Origin: Orenia metallireducens
Lineage (GTDB): Bacteria > Bacillota > Halanaerobiia > Halobacteroidales > Halobacteroidaceae
Direction: 5' to 3'
DNA: 64,000 nt
Assembly (NCBI RefSeq): GCF_003001995.1
Contig: NZ_PVNB01000014.1
Coordinates: 38,941 to 102,940, forward strand
This document shows, piece by piece, positions 43,776 to 52,586 of this stretch (its first letter is position 1; each line of letters begins with the position of its first letter). Made by a program: the position numbers and the translations under genes. The notes beneath the pieces are model-generated. The model was given only the letters and a program-made list of their open reading frames with translations. It was not told the DNA's origin and searched no databases.

Positions 43776-45062
43776 TTATTGTGTCCAAACAGCCCATTCA
43801 TTTCCAGAAGCACGAAGAATCCAGCCTGAACCAGGGCTCCAGTCACCGGGACCGATTTTTACTGCTAAGCTACTATTAATTATTGCTGCATATTTACTAC
43901 TATCTGCTACTTGGATACTTACAGGACTTGTAGAGGTAATTCCTTGCTCTTTTCTAAGGCTGATCAAGGTCTTGATCTTTGATTGTAGATCATTACCCCA
44001 ATCAAAGTAATGAGGCCAATAGACGCAAGGGGTTCCAGGATGAGTCAAGATATAAGCATATCCTTGCTCTACTTTAGCCATTTCAAAAGGCCAGTGCTCT
44101 TGCCCACCATCTGGTGAAGGGCCTGTATCATGGTTATCGATGAAGGTAACAGACATTTCAGGCCACCAGCCAATCGCTCCAATCGGATTTCCACTAGAAT
44201 CCTGTAATCTCCAATATTCACTCTGTGAAGTTGCCAACATTAGCTGCCATTTTGTAGTAAAGTCAAAAGCTGTAGATTTTGCTCCAGTGGCATCGATCCA
44301 ATCTATTAACTTTTGCCTATGATAATTTACATTATCACCTGAAGCATAGTAATCACCTGTGATATCTGGCCATAGCTCACCAACAGAGAAGTAAGGTGAG
44401 GTAGCATCATTGTAGACTCCGTTATAGTAAGCAGAGTAACCTTTGACATAGTCATAACGCCAACCTTTAAAGCCTACATTATCTTTTAACCAATTCATCC
44501 AATATTTAATTTCTGTCTGTACATCATAATAAGTATGGTCAAGGTCACGTGCAGCACCATAACTATCACCTGTATCATAGCTTCCTGCTCCCTGCCCCCA
44601 TTCATCATCACTAGTAACTGCATTAGCGTTATCATCAAAGGCAGGATTACTAAAGTCAGCCCAATCTGCTGTTCCAACTCTATGGTTAATAACGATATCT
44701 GCGATAGGTTTTATTCCTCTGTTATTCATTGCACTTACAGCTGCTCTAAGTTGAGCCTCAGTACCATGATCAGAGTCCAAATTATACCATTCATTAGGCA
44801 GATAACCTGTTCCTCCAGTAGATTTTGATACAGGTGGGAACCAGACCATAGTAAAGCCTGCATTACTGATTGCATTAGCATTATTTATGATGGTATTCCA
44901 AGTTCCATACTGCCATGAGTTCCAATGAAAACCTTGAAGGATTACATCACTTCCTGATCCGGAATAAGCAGCTTCAACTGGAGAAGTTGCTGTAGAGAAC
45001 AATAAAGTAAAACAAATTACTAGTAACCATAATATTCTTCTAAGATCTTTGATCCTCATCAT
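43776..45062 (-). CDS. Secreted alpha-amylase, GH13, copy 1
   Basis: This 428-residue protein has a signal peptide (about 1-31, ending PVEA) and a GH13 barrel with nucleophile Asp204 in GWRYDYVKG, acid/base Glu229 in VGELW, and Asp312 of FIDNHDTG. The region IADIVINHRVG is the first conserved block. The sequence (GFHWNSW, GYLPNEWYNLD) is nearer the plant/archaeal amylase style than the Bacillus liquefying type. It hydrolyses alpha-1,4-glucans outside the cell. AAGGAGG precedes the ATG. The partner copy is next upstream. Confidence 0.92.
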   Translation of the reverse strand: MMRIKDLRRILWLLVICFTLLFSTATSPVEAAYSGSGSDVILQGFHWNSWQYGTWNTIINNANAISNAGFTMVWFPPVSKSTGGTGYLPNEWYNLDSDHGTEAQLRAAVSAMNNRGIKPIADIVINHRVGTADWADFSNPAFDDNANAVTSDDEWGQGAGSYDTGDSYGAARDLDHTYYDVQTEIKYWMNWLKDNVGFKGWRYDYVKGYSAYYNGVYNDATSPYFSVGELWPDITGDYYASGDNVNYHRQKLIDWIDATGAKSTAFDFTTKWQLMLATSQSEYWRLQDSSGNPIGAIGWWPEMSVTFIDNHDTGPSPDGGQEHWPFEMAKVEQGYAYILTHPGTPCVYWPHYFDWGNDLQSKIKTLISLRKEQGITSTSPVSIQVADSSKYAAIINSSLAVKIGPGDWSPGSGWILRASGNEWAVWTQ

Positions 45063-45170
45063 ATAACCTCCTTGTTTAATTAAAAAATAGTTTACTAACA
45101 GAAATTGAATCTAAATAAGCCATCGATACAAATGCAAATTGATAAAGAAGTGCTTAACTAAACTTTAATA

Positions 45171-45183
45171 ATCACCTCCTTCT
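45171..45183 (-). promoter_or_regulatory. Orphan Shine-Dalgarno in the amylase 1 leader
   Basis: The minus strand reads AGAAGGAGGTGAT, which complements the 16S 3' end over 10 or more bases, 109 bases before the amylase start. No ATG, GTG or TTG of a gene follows at normal distance. The 45063-45485 gap otherwise holds only this leader and a terminator at 45407. Confidence 0.5.
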
Positions 45184-45406
45184 AAAACTGTTTAAAATAT
45201 TCTGAAAATTAATTCTAAAAGATAAGAAGTGCTAATTTTAACTTAGTTAAATGCTATGGAGAATTTTTAATTATTTCTGTATATAAAATTAAATTTCTAT
45301 AATTAGATAAAAATACCTTCTATTTAAATTACCTATAAATTTCCACTTTGATTATGGAAATTTCAAATTATAGATAAGTGGCTAATATATTTATACAGAA
45401 GTCATG

Positions 45407-45450
45407 ATCAAACTAGATAGACAAAGGATATGTTGCCTATCTAGTTTGAT
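45407..45450 (-). terminator. Hairpin at the end of the amylase 2 gene
   Basis: ATCAAACTAGATAG (45407-45420) pairs with CTATCTAGTTTGAT (45437-45450), a 14-bp stem. The T run is weak on either strand. Confidence 0.6.
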
Positions 45451-45485
45451 TTGTTAAAGCTATAAGTACAAATTATATTTAAAGA

Positions 45486-46772
45486 TTATTGTGTCCAAAC
45501 AGCCCATTTGTTACCAGAAGCCCGAAGGGTCCAAGCTGAACCAGGACTCCAGTCACCAGGACCGATTTTTACTGCTAAGCTATTATTGATTATTGCTGCG
45601 TATTTACTACCATCTGCTACTTGAATACTTACAGGGCTTGTAGAGGTAATCCCTTGCTCTTTTCTAAGGTTGATTAAGGTCTTGATTTTTGATTGTAAAT
45701 CATTACCCCAATCAAAGTAATGAGGCCAATAGACGCAAGGTGTTCCAGGGTGAGTTAGAATATATGCATATCCTTCTTCTAAATGATTATTATCAAAAGC
45801 CCAAAGATCTTGACCACCCTCTGGCGAAGCCCCTGTATCATGGTTATCAATAAATGTAACAGACATTTCAGGCCAGCAACCAATTGCACCAATTGGGTTA
45901 CCACTAGAATCTCGCAATCTCCAGTATTCACTACGTGAGGTTGCCAGCATTAGTTGCCATTTTGTAGTAAAGTCAAAGGCTGTTGATTTTTGACCAGTAG
46001 CATTGATCCAATCCATCAATTGCTGCTTATGGTAATTTACATTATCACCAGAGGCATAGTAATCACCTGTGATATCTGGCCAATACTCACCAACGGAGAA
46101 GTAAGGTGATGTAGCATCATTGTAGATTCCATTATAGTAACCAGAGTATCCTTTGACATAATCATAACGCCAACCTTTAAATCCTATATCAGTTTTTAAC
46201 CAGTTCATCCAATTTTCAATCCTTGATTGGACACTATAATAGGTATGATCAAGATCACGACCTGCAGCATATCCGCCACCTGTATCAGCATTTCCTGTTC
46301 CTTGACCCCATTCATCATCATTGGTAACTGCATGATTATTGTCATCAAAGGCAGGATTACTAAAATCAGCCCAGTTTGTTGTACCGACTCTGTGGTTGAT
46401 AACGATATCTGCAATAGGTTTAATTCCCCTATTATTCAAAGCAGTTACAGCTGCTCTAAGTTCAGATTCACTTCCACGCTTTGAATTAAGGTTATACCAT
46501 TCACTAGGTAAATAACCATTATCATCTGCAGAAGCTGAAACTGGTGGTAACCAGACCATAGTAAAGCCTGCATCATTGATTGCATCAGCATTATTTTTGA
46601 TGCTATTCCAGGTTCCATACTTCCATGAGTTCCAATGAAAACCTTGAAGGATTACATCACTTCCAGATCCAGAATAAGCAGCTTCAACAGGGGTGATTAG
46701 TGTAGAAAGCAATAAAGCAGAACAGACTATGAACAACAATAATACTCTTTTAATCTCTCTAACTCTCATCAT
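45486..46772 (-). CDS. Secreted alpha-amylase, GH13, copy 2
   Basis: This 428-residue tandem paralogue of copy 1 has the same length and signal-peptide pattern. The catalytic blocks are kept: GWRYDYVKG (Asp), VGEYW (Glu) and FIDNHDTGAS (Asp). Changes fall near the acid/base (VGEYW against VGELW) and after FIDNHDTG (ASPEGGQDLWAFDNNHL against PSPDGGQEHWPFEMAKV), close to the substrate cleft, so product or substrate preference may differ. AAGGAGG precedes the ATG. Copy 1 lies 423 bases downstream in transcription order. Confidence 0.92.
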   Translation of the reverse strand: MMRVREIKRVLLLFIVCSALLLSTLITPVEAAYSGSGSDVILQGFHWNSWKYGTWNSIKNNADAINDAGFTMVWLPPVSASADDNGYLPSEWYNLNSKRGSESELRAAVTALNNRGIKPIADIVINHRVGTTNWADFSNPAFDDNNHAVTNDDEWGQGTGNADTGGGYAAGRDLDHTYYSVQSRIENWMNWLKTDIGFKGWRYDYVKGYSGYYNGIYNDATSPYFSVGEYWPDITGDYYASGDNVNYHKQQLMDWINATGQKSTAFDFTTKWQLMLATSRSEYWRLRDSSGNPIGAIGCWPEMSVTFIDNHDTGASPEGGQDLWAFDNNHLEEGYAYILTHPGTPCVYWPHYFDWGNDLQSKIKTLINLRKEQGITSTSPVSIQVADGSKYAAIINNSLAVKIGPGDWSPGSAWTLRASGNKWAVWTQ

Positions 46773-46884
46773 ATAGACCTCCTTGTTTAGTTAAATACTT
46801 ATGGTCCAACATAATTTAGAGTGAGCCAAGCCATCCATACAATGTTTAATTGATAAAAAAGTTTTAATAGATTATAATCCGTCA

Positions 46885-46895
46885 ATCACCCCCTT
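46885..46895 (-). promoter_or_regulatory. Orphan Shine-Dalgarno in the amylase 2 leader
   Basis: The minus strand reads AAGGGGGTGAT, 113 bases before the amylase start, at almost the same place as in the amylase 1 leader (109). Nothing else is recognisable in the 46773-47246 gap. Confidence 0.5.
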
Positions 46896-47246
46896 ATAAA
46901 ATTATTTTTATATTCTAAAATGCTTAATTAGGTGATATAAAAAGCTGACTACTCATTTCATATAAAATCTATAAAATAAAACTTATGTAAATTTAATTTA
47001 GACACCCACCAGTAAAATCCTTTATATACATATTCTATATAAATTTCCATTTGACTTGTGGCAAATTAAGACTATTGAGATTTTTTAAAATGAAGATAGG
47101 TGCTTTAATCTCCTAAGATAGGGAGATAAAGTGCTAAGTTAAAGATTCTTCCATTAGAGTTTTTCTATAATTTGATTTTAGAATTTCTTACTTATTCCTG
47201 TTTAGAATTAAAATTTAGAGAAGGATAGCAGGTGAGCTTGTTAACA

Positions 47247-47277
47247 TTAAAAAAGCCTATACATAATGTATAGGCTT
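47247..47277 (-). terminator. Terminator of the CBM48-phosphatase gene
   Basis: On the minus strand AAGCCTATACAT and ATGTATAGGCTT form a 12-bp stem, followed by TTTTTAATG. Confidence 0.8.
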
Positions 47278-47329
47278 AGGTTGGTGTAAGATTAATTAAT
47301 TGCTCAGTAGTTTTTTATAGATATTAGAA

Positions 47330-48439
47330 CTATAATTTTCCTGATAATTTGTTCTTAATTTTATTTAGTTGATTGTCTTTTAAATCCAGTTTATTCTTAA
47401 AGTAATCCTCCATCAATTTGCTTAGATTATCCTTAAATTTTGATCCTAACATTGCTATAAAAGCATATTCAAGTAGTTTTTCATCGCGGTATTCGCTAAT
47501 TCCCATATTGTTAGACGCTTGATAATCTTTAACTATATCTTTCCAACTAGCCCCCATTAAGGCTGCTAAGATAGCAACTATAACTCCAGTTCTATCAGTT
47601 CCTATTCTACAATGGACTAAAAAAGGAGCCTTATTATTATCAGCAAGGATGAAATTAGCGATCCTTCTAACTAAATTAGCAAATTCCTCACTACCTGCAA
47701 TATAATAAAAGACATCATAGTTATAACCTTTATTTGTAAAGATAGTATTATTATTTAGAATTAACTCCTTATAATAAGGAAACTTATTAAATATGCTTTC
47801 ATCGGTATCTGATAGGTTAATGATAGAGTTGATTTTATTATTAGCTATTAGCTCTTGGGTAAGCATTAAACGTTTTTCCTCTAAAGGATGGTCAGCTCTA
47901 GATTCTTTTAAAGGATGATAAGATCTGTATAAGACACCTTCTCCTAAAGAGCCTAAATTAACTGATCTAAAGTTAGCTAATTCCTTATCGGAATTATAAT
48001 TAGTTTTATATTCTTCTATTTGACTGTTTATCTTTTTAATTTTATTAGTCTTACTCTTATCTAAATGGATAATGTGTTTATATCCTCCACTGTGGCCATC
48101 ATAAAATTTATCCTTTAGGGGAACTTCTGCTGGGGCATCTAAATAATACTTATCATTTATTACAAATCTGAACTCACCTTGTCCCGAGTTACCAGGAATA
48201 TCGACTTCATTAATCTTTTTATTTAATACCCATAAATCATCAGTGATCTTTTCTAAGTTCCACAGATTTTTCCATGCTGTAAAGCTGGCATTTAAAGCTA
48301 CCTCTTTTATTATAATATCATCATCCAATTGCTTACCTTGATAAAGGTTTTTATCAAAGATAAAGGTTATTTTATCATCTTCTAAAGAATAACCTTTCAT
48401 TTTATCATCTTTTCCAATATCTATCTTAATTTCAATCAT
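47330..48439 (-). CDS. Putative glycan-binding tyrosine phosphatase (CBM48-like domain plus PTP)
   Basis: This 369-residue protein has no signal peptide. Residues about 45-105 resemble a CBM48/AMPK-beta glycogen-binding fold: VALNASFTAWKN, a Trp/Leu pair, a DDLWVL strand, and GEFRFVINDKYYLDAP near 88-103. Residues about 155-330 are a tyrosine-phosphatase domain of the Y_phosphatase3 kind with HCRIGTDRTG (Cys277, Arg283). A carbohydrate-binding module plus PTP recalls laforin and plant SEX4, which dephosphorylate glycogen or starch. It sits beside two amylases and near glgC. The start has an unusually close AGAGGAG; Met14 is an alternative. Confidence 0.72.
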   Translation of the reverse strand: MIEIKIDIGKDDKMKGYSLEDDKITFIFDKNLYQGKQLDDDIIIKEVALNASFTAWKNLWNLEKITDDLWVLNKKINEVDIPGNSGQGEFRFVINDKYYLDAPAEVPLKDKFYDGHSGGYKHIIHLDKSKTNKIKKINSQIEEYKTNYNSDKELANFRSVNLGSLGEGVLYRSYHPLKESRADHPLEEKRLMLTQELIANNKINSIINLSDTDESIFNKFPYYKELILNNNTIFTNKGYNYDVFYYIAGSEEFANLVRRIANFILADNNKAPFLVHCRIGTDRTGVIVAILAALMGASWKDIVKDYQASNNMGISEYRDEKLLEYAFIAMLGSKFKDNLSKLMEDYFKNKLDLKDNQLNKIKNKLSGKL

Positions 48440-48590
48440 CTCCTCTAATAAAATTAAAGCTATTACTTATATATTAAATATAAACCTTTTAAATCCTTGT
48501 CTAGAAGTCTAATCTTTTTATAGAACACTAAATTATTGTTGCTACTATAATGATTCATTACATTAGATAACTGATAAGTAGTAGAGGTTA

Positions 48591-48713
48591 CTGGATATAT
48601 TGCGACAGTTTTTTTATTAGATAGTTAGAGGTTGGGTGGTTAGGTAGTTGGATTTTCCTAACACCTCTCCACCTACCTCCTAAATATCACTTTTTCTATC
48701 GATTATATCAAGT
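48591..48713 (+). repeat. Terminal-inverted-repeat element, family A, copy 6
   Basis: The left end is GGATATATTGCGACAGTTTT. The interior GTTGGATTTTCCTAAC and CCACCTACCTCCTAAATATC matches copies 2 and (inverted) 9. The 48440-48590 remainder holds nothing recognisable. Confidence 0.75.
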
Positions 48714-48869
48714 TCTACTTAAGAATCATCTATTGTTTACACAAAATCAGATGGATGGGTTAGCTTATAATATTAAATCCAATAGTAGGCAGGTAATTAA
48801 GATGATTTCAAGAAATAATAATCAAATAATTAGTTATACTAGATCAAGAAATAATAAGGAGGAGAATAA

Positions 48870-49172
48870 ATGATTAAGCATATTGTAATGTGGACTCTTA
48901 AAGAAAAAGCAGAAGGAGCAAGTAAGAAAGAGAATATTGCAAAGATGAAAGCAATGTTGGAGTCTTTGGAGGATAAGATAGAAGAGATTAAGGCTTTTGA
49001 AGTAGGAGTTAATTATAATGATTCTAAAGCAGCTCATGATCTACTTTTATATTCAGAATTTGAAGATAAGGATGCTTTGGCAAGGTATCAAGTACATCCA
49101 GACCATGTCAAGGTTGCTGAATTTGTAAGAGCAGTAACTGAAGATAGAGCAGTAGTAGATTATCAGTTATAA
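48870..49172 (+). CDS. Dabb (stress-responsive alpha/beta barrel) domain protein
   Basis: This 100-residue protein is a single Dabb domain: MIKHIVMWTLKE at the start, a middle VGVNYNDSKAAHDLLLYSEF strand and YQVHPDHVKVAEFVR at the end. Dabb proteins form small dimeric barrels, sometimes binding small hydrophobic ligands or haem; here the role is unknown. AAGGAGG lies 8 bases before ATG 48870. It is followed by a stem-loop at 49204-49226. Confidence 0.85.
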   Translation: MIKHIVMWTLKEKAEGASKKENIAKMKAMLESLEDKIEEIKAFEVGVNYNDSKAAHDLLLYSEFEDKDALARYQVHPDHVKVAEFVRAVTEDRAVVDYQL

Positions 49173-49203
49173 AATGATTATAAGAGAATAGTTGCTTATT
49201 TTT

Positions 49204-49226
49204 AGGGTGAAGGTTTTCTTCACCCT
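49204..49226 (+). terminator. Terminator after the Dabb gene
   Basis: AGGGTGAAG pairs with CTTCACCCT across GTTTT. The T run is short. Confidence 0.65.
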
Positions 49227-49240
49227 TATATATTTAATTA

Positions 49241-49918
49241 TTAACTAAAAGGAATTACATAAAGTTCTTCTCCTTCACTCCACTCTGCATAAAGAACATC
49301 ATCAAAGCGGTGGATATTATTATTAAGTAATTCTTGCTCTAGCCATTTCTTAGTTAAATTATGTTTATGAATATTTTGCCATAATACTTGACCATCACTG
49401 ATTAAAATAATCGGTAACTTTACACTCTTACCAGGTATATTTAAATCCTTGCGTGTTACTTGTTCGTGGTCAGATTTCTTTAAAACCGATAATTCACCAT
49501 CAGTCTCTAAAATAGCATATTCAACCTCTTTGAGAGAAAAAACACTTTCTTGTCTAAGTAAAGAGCGTAATTGGGTAATATTCATTCGGGTTTCTTTTAA
49601 TTTTTTATAATCAATTTGACCTTCTCTGATTACCATCGCTGGATTCCCAGATATAAATTTTCTTAATTTAATAGATTTTTGCTCAATTAATTGAACACCA
49701 AACATTAATAGTCCCCACAATGATAGGGTATATAAGATATACAGGAAATTAACTTCAGGGTCATATATTGCATTTCCTAAGAGTTCTCCTAAAACAATAG
49801 AGAATATGAAATCAAAGGCTGTAAGTTGTCTAATCTGTCTTCTCCCTAATAATTTTGTAAGAAGAAATAAAGCTATAAAACCAATTAGTAGGTCACTAGT
49901 AATAGATTTAAGTTCCAT
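49241..49918 (-). CDS. DUF421-family (YetF-like) membrane protein
   Basis: This 225-residue protein has three N-terminal transmembrane helices followed by a cytoplasmic DUF421 domain: LGRRQIRQLTAFDFIFSIVL, RKFISGNPAMVIREGQIDYK and MNITQLRSLLRQESVFSL. Homologues (YetF, YdfR, YkjA) are widespread in spore-forming Firmicutes with no fixed function. AAGGAGG precedes the start on the minus strand. Confidence 0.87.
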   Translation of the reverse strand: MELKSITSDLLIGFIALFLLTKLLGRRQIRQLTAFDFIFSIVLGELLGNAIYDPEVNFLYILYTLSLWGLLMFGVQLIEQKSIKLRKFISGNPAMVIREGQIDYKKLKETRMNITQLRSLLRQESVFSLKEVEYAILETDGELSVLKKSDHEQVTRKDLNIPGKSVKLPIILISDGQVLWQNIHKHNLTKKWLEQELLNNNIHRFDDVLYAEWSEGEELYVIPFS

Positions 49919-50110
49919 AGTTACCTCCTTTGGAATTTAATCATTTTCGATCATTATTTTTTACTAAATGGAGATTAATTAAACATTCTAACTATAAATA
50001 GACTAAACTTATATTAAAAAATATAATAAAGGTGATAAGATAAATATCTAGAAATAAATTCTATTATCAAGCTTTAATTAAAATGGTAAGTAGAATAGCT
50101 ACTAAGAAGG

Positions 50111-50172
50111 TTACCGAGTTTAGCCGAGAAAACTTCGCCTATGTTAATGGGCGGGGATGAATCGGCTATTTT
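50111..50172 (+). ncRNA. Structured hairpin resembling an IS200/IS605 right end or omega RNA tail
   Basis: TAGCCGA (50121-50127) pairs with TCGGCTA (50162-50168); inside, CGCCTA pairs with TGGGCG. The GGGCGGGGATGAATCGGC stretch is similar in style to the 3' end of TnpB-associated RNAs. No TnpB gene is present. It might instead be a leader RNA. Confidence 0.3.
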
Positions 50173-50232
50173 AATTTTTAATCGATTTGAAAATTAAAAT
50201 TATTAAACCCATTGCTTCAACTAGGAGGAACT

Positions 50233-51411
50233 ATGATAATTAATAAACATTATAAAAACTTACAGTCAATCTCTAAAAATACTAAACTTGTTCATACTTA
50301 TTTCCCTAGTAAGTATGGCTTTTCTCCATATCAAGCCTGCCAGCATGGATGTAAATATTGTGATGGACGGGCTGAGAAGTACTATGTAGAGGGAGATTTT
50401 GAGCGTGATATAGTTATTAGAGAGAATATTCCTAAATTATTACAAGAACAGTTACCAAAGCTTAGAGAAAGGGGGACAATATCCATCTCTTCAGGTGTTA
50501 GTGATCCTTATCAACCTGTTGAAGCCCAAGAGAGAATTATGCCTCAAGTAGCAGAGATTTTAACTACTTATAGTCATTCAGTCTCTATTATGACTAAGTC
50601 ATCTTTAATTTTAAGGGATATTGACTTATGGGAGAAGGTACATCAAAAGAGCGGGGTTATTTTGATGATCTCGTTAACCTTTTTAGATGATAAGCTACGA
50701 CAGATATTTGAGCCACAGGCCAGTAGTGTAAAGAAGAGATTAGAGACAATTAAGGCTTTTAAGGAAAGAGGAATTTATGTGGGAGTTTTAGCTATGCCCT
50801 TTATTCCCTATATCTCTGATAGTAGAGAGGGTTTATTGGCTCTAGTAGATAAATTAGCAGAACTCGAAGTCGATTTTGTCTTACCTGGTGGATTGACCTT
50901 AAGACCTGGCAGACAGAAAGATATCTTCATGAGTATAATTAAGGACAAATTTCCCCAATATTTAAATGCTTTTAAAAATCTCTACAGAGAGAATCGCCAA
51001 TCTGGTTTAGCAATTAGCTCTTATAGAGATAGGTTAAACCGAGAGTTTAATCAAATATTCTCTAAGCTTCCTATGGCTGTTCCCCATTATTTATATCAAG
51101 ATCAATTTCCTATATATGATGAGCTGTATATTTTATTGGAACATATGAAGGAATTATACTCTAAGAAGGGGGTTAATACAACTAATCTAGAAGGGGCTTT
51201 ACAAAGGTATACTAGGTGGTTATTAGCAGAAAAGAAGAATTTTAATCGGAGAAGAAATCTAAGAGATTTTGATTTAGAACAGAAACTATTATTTTTGATA
51301 CATGGTGGTGAGTTTGCTAATATAATTAAAAATGATAAATTAATTAACTTTATTAAAGGAGTTATTCTTGAACGAAGAACTTTTGATTATCTCAAATTAA
51401 AGCTGGATTGA
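50233..51411 (+). CDS. SPL-family radical SAM protein
   Basis: This protein of about 392 residues carries the radical SAM cluster motif CQHGCKYC (Cys36, Cys40, Cys43), binding a 4Fe-4S cluster with SAM. SGVSDPYQPVE and the GGLTLRPGRQ segment are typical of the SPL-like clade. Genuine SplB repairs spore photoproduct; this is a general relative and may be a different enzyme. The start is ATG 50233 with AGGAGG upstream; a TTG at 50212 is less likely. Confidence 0.85.
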   Translation: MIINKHYKNLQSISKNTKLVHTYFPSKYGFSPYQACQHGCKYCDGRAEKYYVEGDFERDIVIRENIPKLLQEQLPKLRERGTISISSGVSDPYQPVEAQERIMPQVAEILTTYSHSVSIMTKSSLILRDIDLWEKVHQKSGVILMISLTFLDDKLRQIFEPQASSVKKRLETIKAFKERGIYVGVLAMPFIPYISDSREGLLALVDKLAELEVDFVLPGGLTLRPGRQKDIFMSIIKDKFPQYLNAFKNLYRENRQSGLAISSYRDRLNREFNQIFSKLPMAVPHYLYQDQFPIYDELYILLEHMKELYSKKGVNTTNLEGALQRYTRWLLAEKKNFNRRRNLRDFDLEQKLLFLIHGGEFANIIKNDKLINFIKGVILERRTFDYLKLKLD

Positions 51412-51460
51412 TATTTTGAATAGACATGATAATTAGAGATTATCTTTTATTATATCTATC

Positions 51461-51505
51461 AAATCTCTATATCTATTGAATTCAATAGATATAGAGATTT
51501 TTTAT
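51461..51505 (+). terminator. Terminator after the SPL-like gene
   Basis: A 20-bp perfect palindrome (AAATCTCTATATCTATTGAA and its complement) is followed by TTTATA. Confidence 0.88.
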
Positions 51506-51510
51506 ATTAT

Positions 51511-51526
51511 TGTGATATATCTCACA
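51511..51526. promoter_or_regulatory. Crp/Fnr-type site before the formate/nitrite channel gene
   Basis: TGTGA-TATATC-TCACA is a perfect match to the TGTGA-N6-TCACA consensus. Its centre is 29.5 bases upstream of a -10-like TATGAT (51548-51553), a typical class II activator position near -41.5. Confidence 0.82.
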
Positions 51527-51676
51527 ACAGATGAGAGATAGATATGGTATGATAAGATTGTGAAAGTGAGAACAAGAACTAATTAATTTTTTATTTAATA
51601 TATGCAATTTTAGAAGATTAAAATTTTTATCTATCTAGTGTTAATTTTCACAAAGTGATTAAATAATAAGGGAGAG

Positions 51677-52495
51677 ATGAAGATGTTTAAAGAGACAACT
51701 GATAAGGTGGCGATAGCTGCTAAAAAGAAAGTAGGATTTATGAATAGTGATTTAACACGATTCTTTGTATTATCTATGCTAGCAGGAGTCTTTGTAGGAT
51801 TAGGAGTTATGTTAGTATTTTCAATTGGAGCACCATTGAAGGCAGCAGGATCTCCGATGGTTAAGACTATCATGGGGGCAAGCTTTGGGGTAGCGTTGAC
51901 CTTAGTTATCTTCGCAGGTTCTGAATTATTTACAGGAAATAATTTATTTATGACTGTTGGCTGGCTATCTGGAGAGGTTAGCTTTAAAGATATGATAAAG
52001 CTTTATTTTTGGTGTTATTTAGGTAACTTAGTTGGATCTATTGGAGTAGCTTGGCTATTCTTTAAGACAGGATTGATTGCTAAAGCTCCAACCTCTACAT
52101 TGATTTTAGGAGCTACTGCAGGGAAGATGAATGCCCCAATCTCTGAATTGTTCTTTAGGGGAATTTTATGTAATATGTTAGTCTGTTTAGCAATCTGGAT
52201 GAGTTTAAGAGCTAAAGATGATATCTCTAAATTGGTCTTAATCTTCTGGTGTCTATTTGCTTTTATTGGTAGTGGGTTTGAACATAGTATTGCTAATATG
52301 ACAATTTTGGCAATGGGCTTATTTATTCCAGGTCATCCTGAGACAATCACAGTTGCAGGTTATTTACGAAATTTAATACCTGTAACCTTAGGAAATATTG
52401 TTGGAGGAGCATTATTAATTGGAGCAGTTTACTTCTATGTTTCAAACAGTTCTAGGAGTATAAGTACTGAACAAAAGGCTCAGAAAGTGGCTTAA
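51677..52495 (+). CDS. Formate/nitrite transporter (FNT) family channel
   Basis: This 272-residue protein has six transmembrane helices. LAGVFVGLGVMLVFSIG, the LVIFAGSELFTGNNL slit loop and HSIANMTILAMG are typical of FNT proteins, which move formate, nitrite or hydrosulfide. A Crp/Fnr-type site is shared with the sulfite-reductase locus downstream, so nitrite or HS- is plausible, but this is inference. GGGAGAG lies 5 bases before the start at 51677; ATG 51683 is an alternative. Confidence 0.88.
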   Translation: MKMFKETTDKVAIAAKKKVGFMNSDLTRFFVLSMLAGVFVGLGVMLVFSIGAPLKAAGSPMVKTIMGASFGVALTLVIFAGSELFTGNNLFMTVGWLSGEVSFKDMIKLYFWCYLGNLVGSIGVAWLFFKTGLIAKAPTSTLILGATAGKMNAPISELFFRGILCNMLVCLAIWMSLRAKDDISKLVLIFWCLFAFIGSGFEHSIANMTILAMGLFIPGHPETITVAGYLRNLIPVTLGNIVGGALLIGAVYFYVSNSSRSISTEQKAQKVA

Positions 52496-52500
52496 TTTAA

Positions 52501-52544
52501 TATAAAAGAAAGCTTGCTTAAATTTAAGCAAGCTTTCTTTTATA
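52501..52544. terminator. Bidirectional terminator between the FNT and MCP genes
   Basis: TATAAAAGAAAGCTTGC and its near-perfect complement form one long palindrome, with T on both sides. Confidence 0.88.
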
Positions 52545-52586
52545 TTATTTCAATTTTCAAGTTTATAGAAAATTTATTCTTAAAGT

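Noticed and set aside
44535..44828. Long frames on the strand opposite the amylase genes
   Set aside because: They are low-complexity reverse frames of a GH13 coding sequence without start context; the amylases are far better supported.
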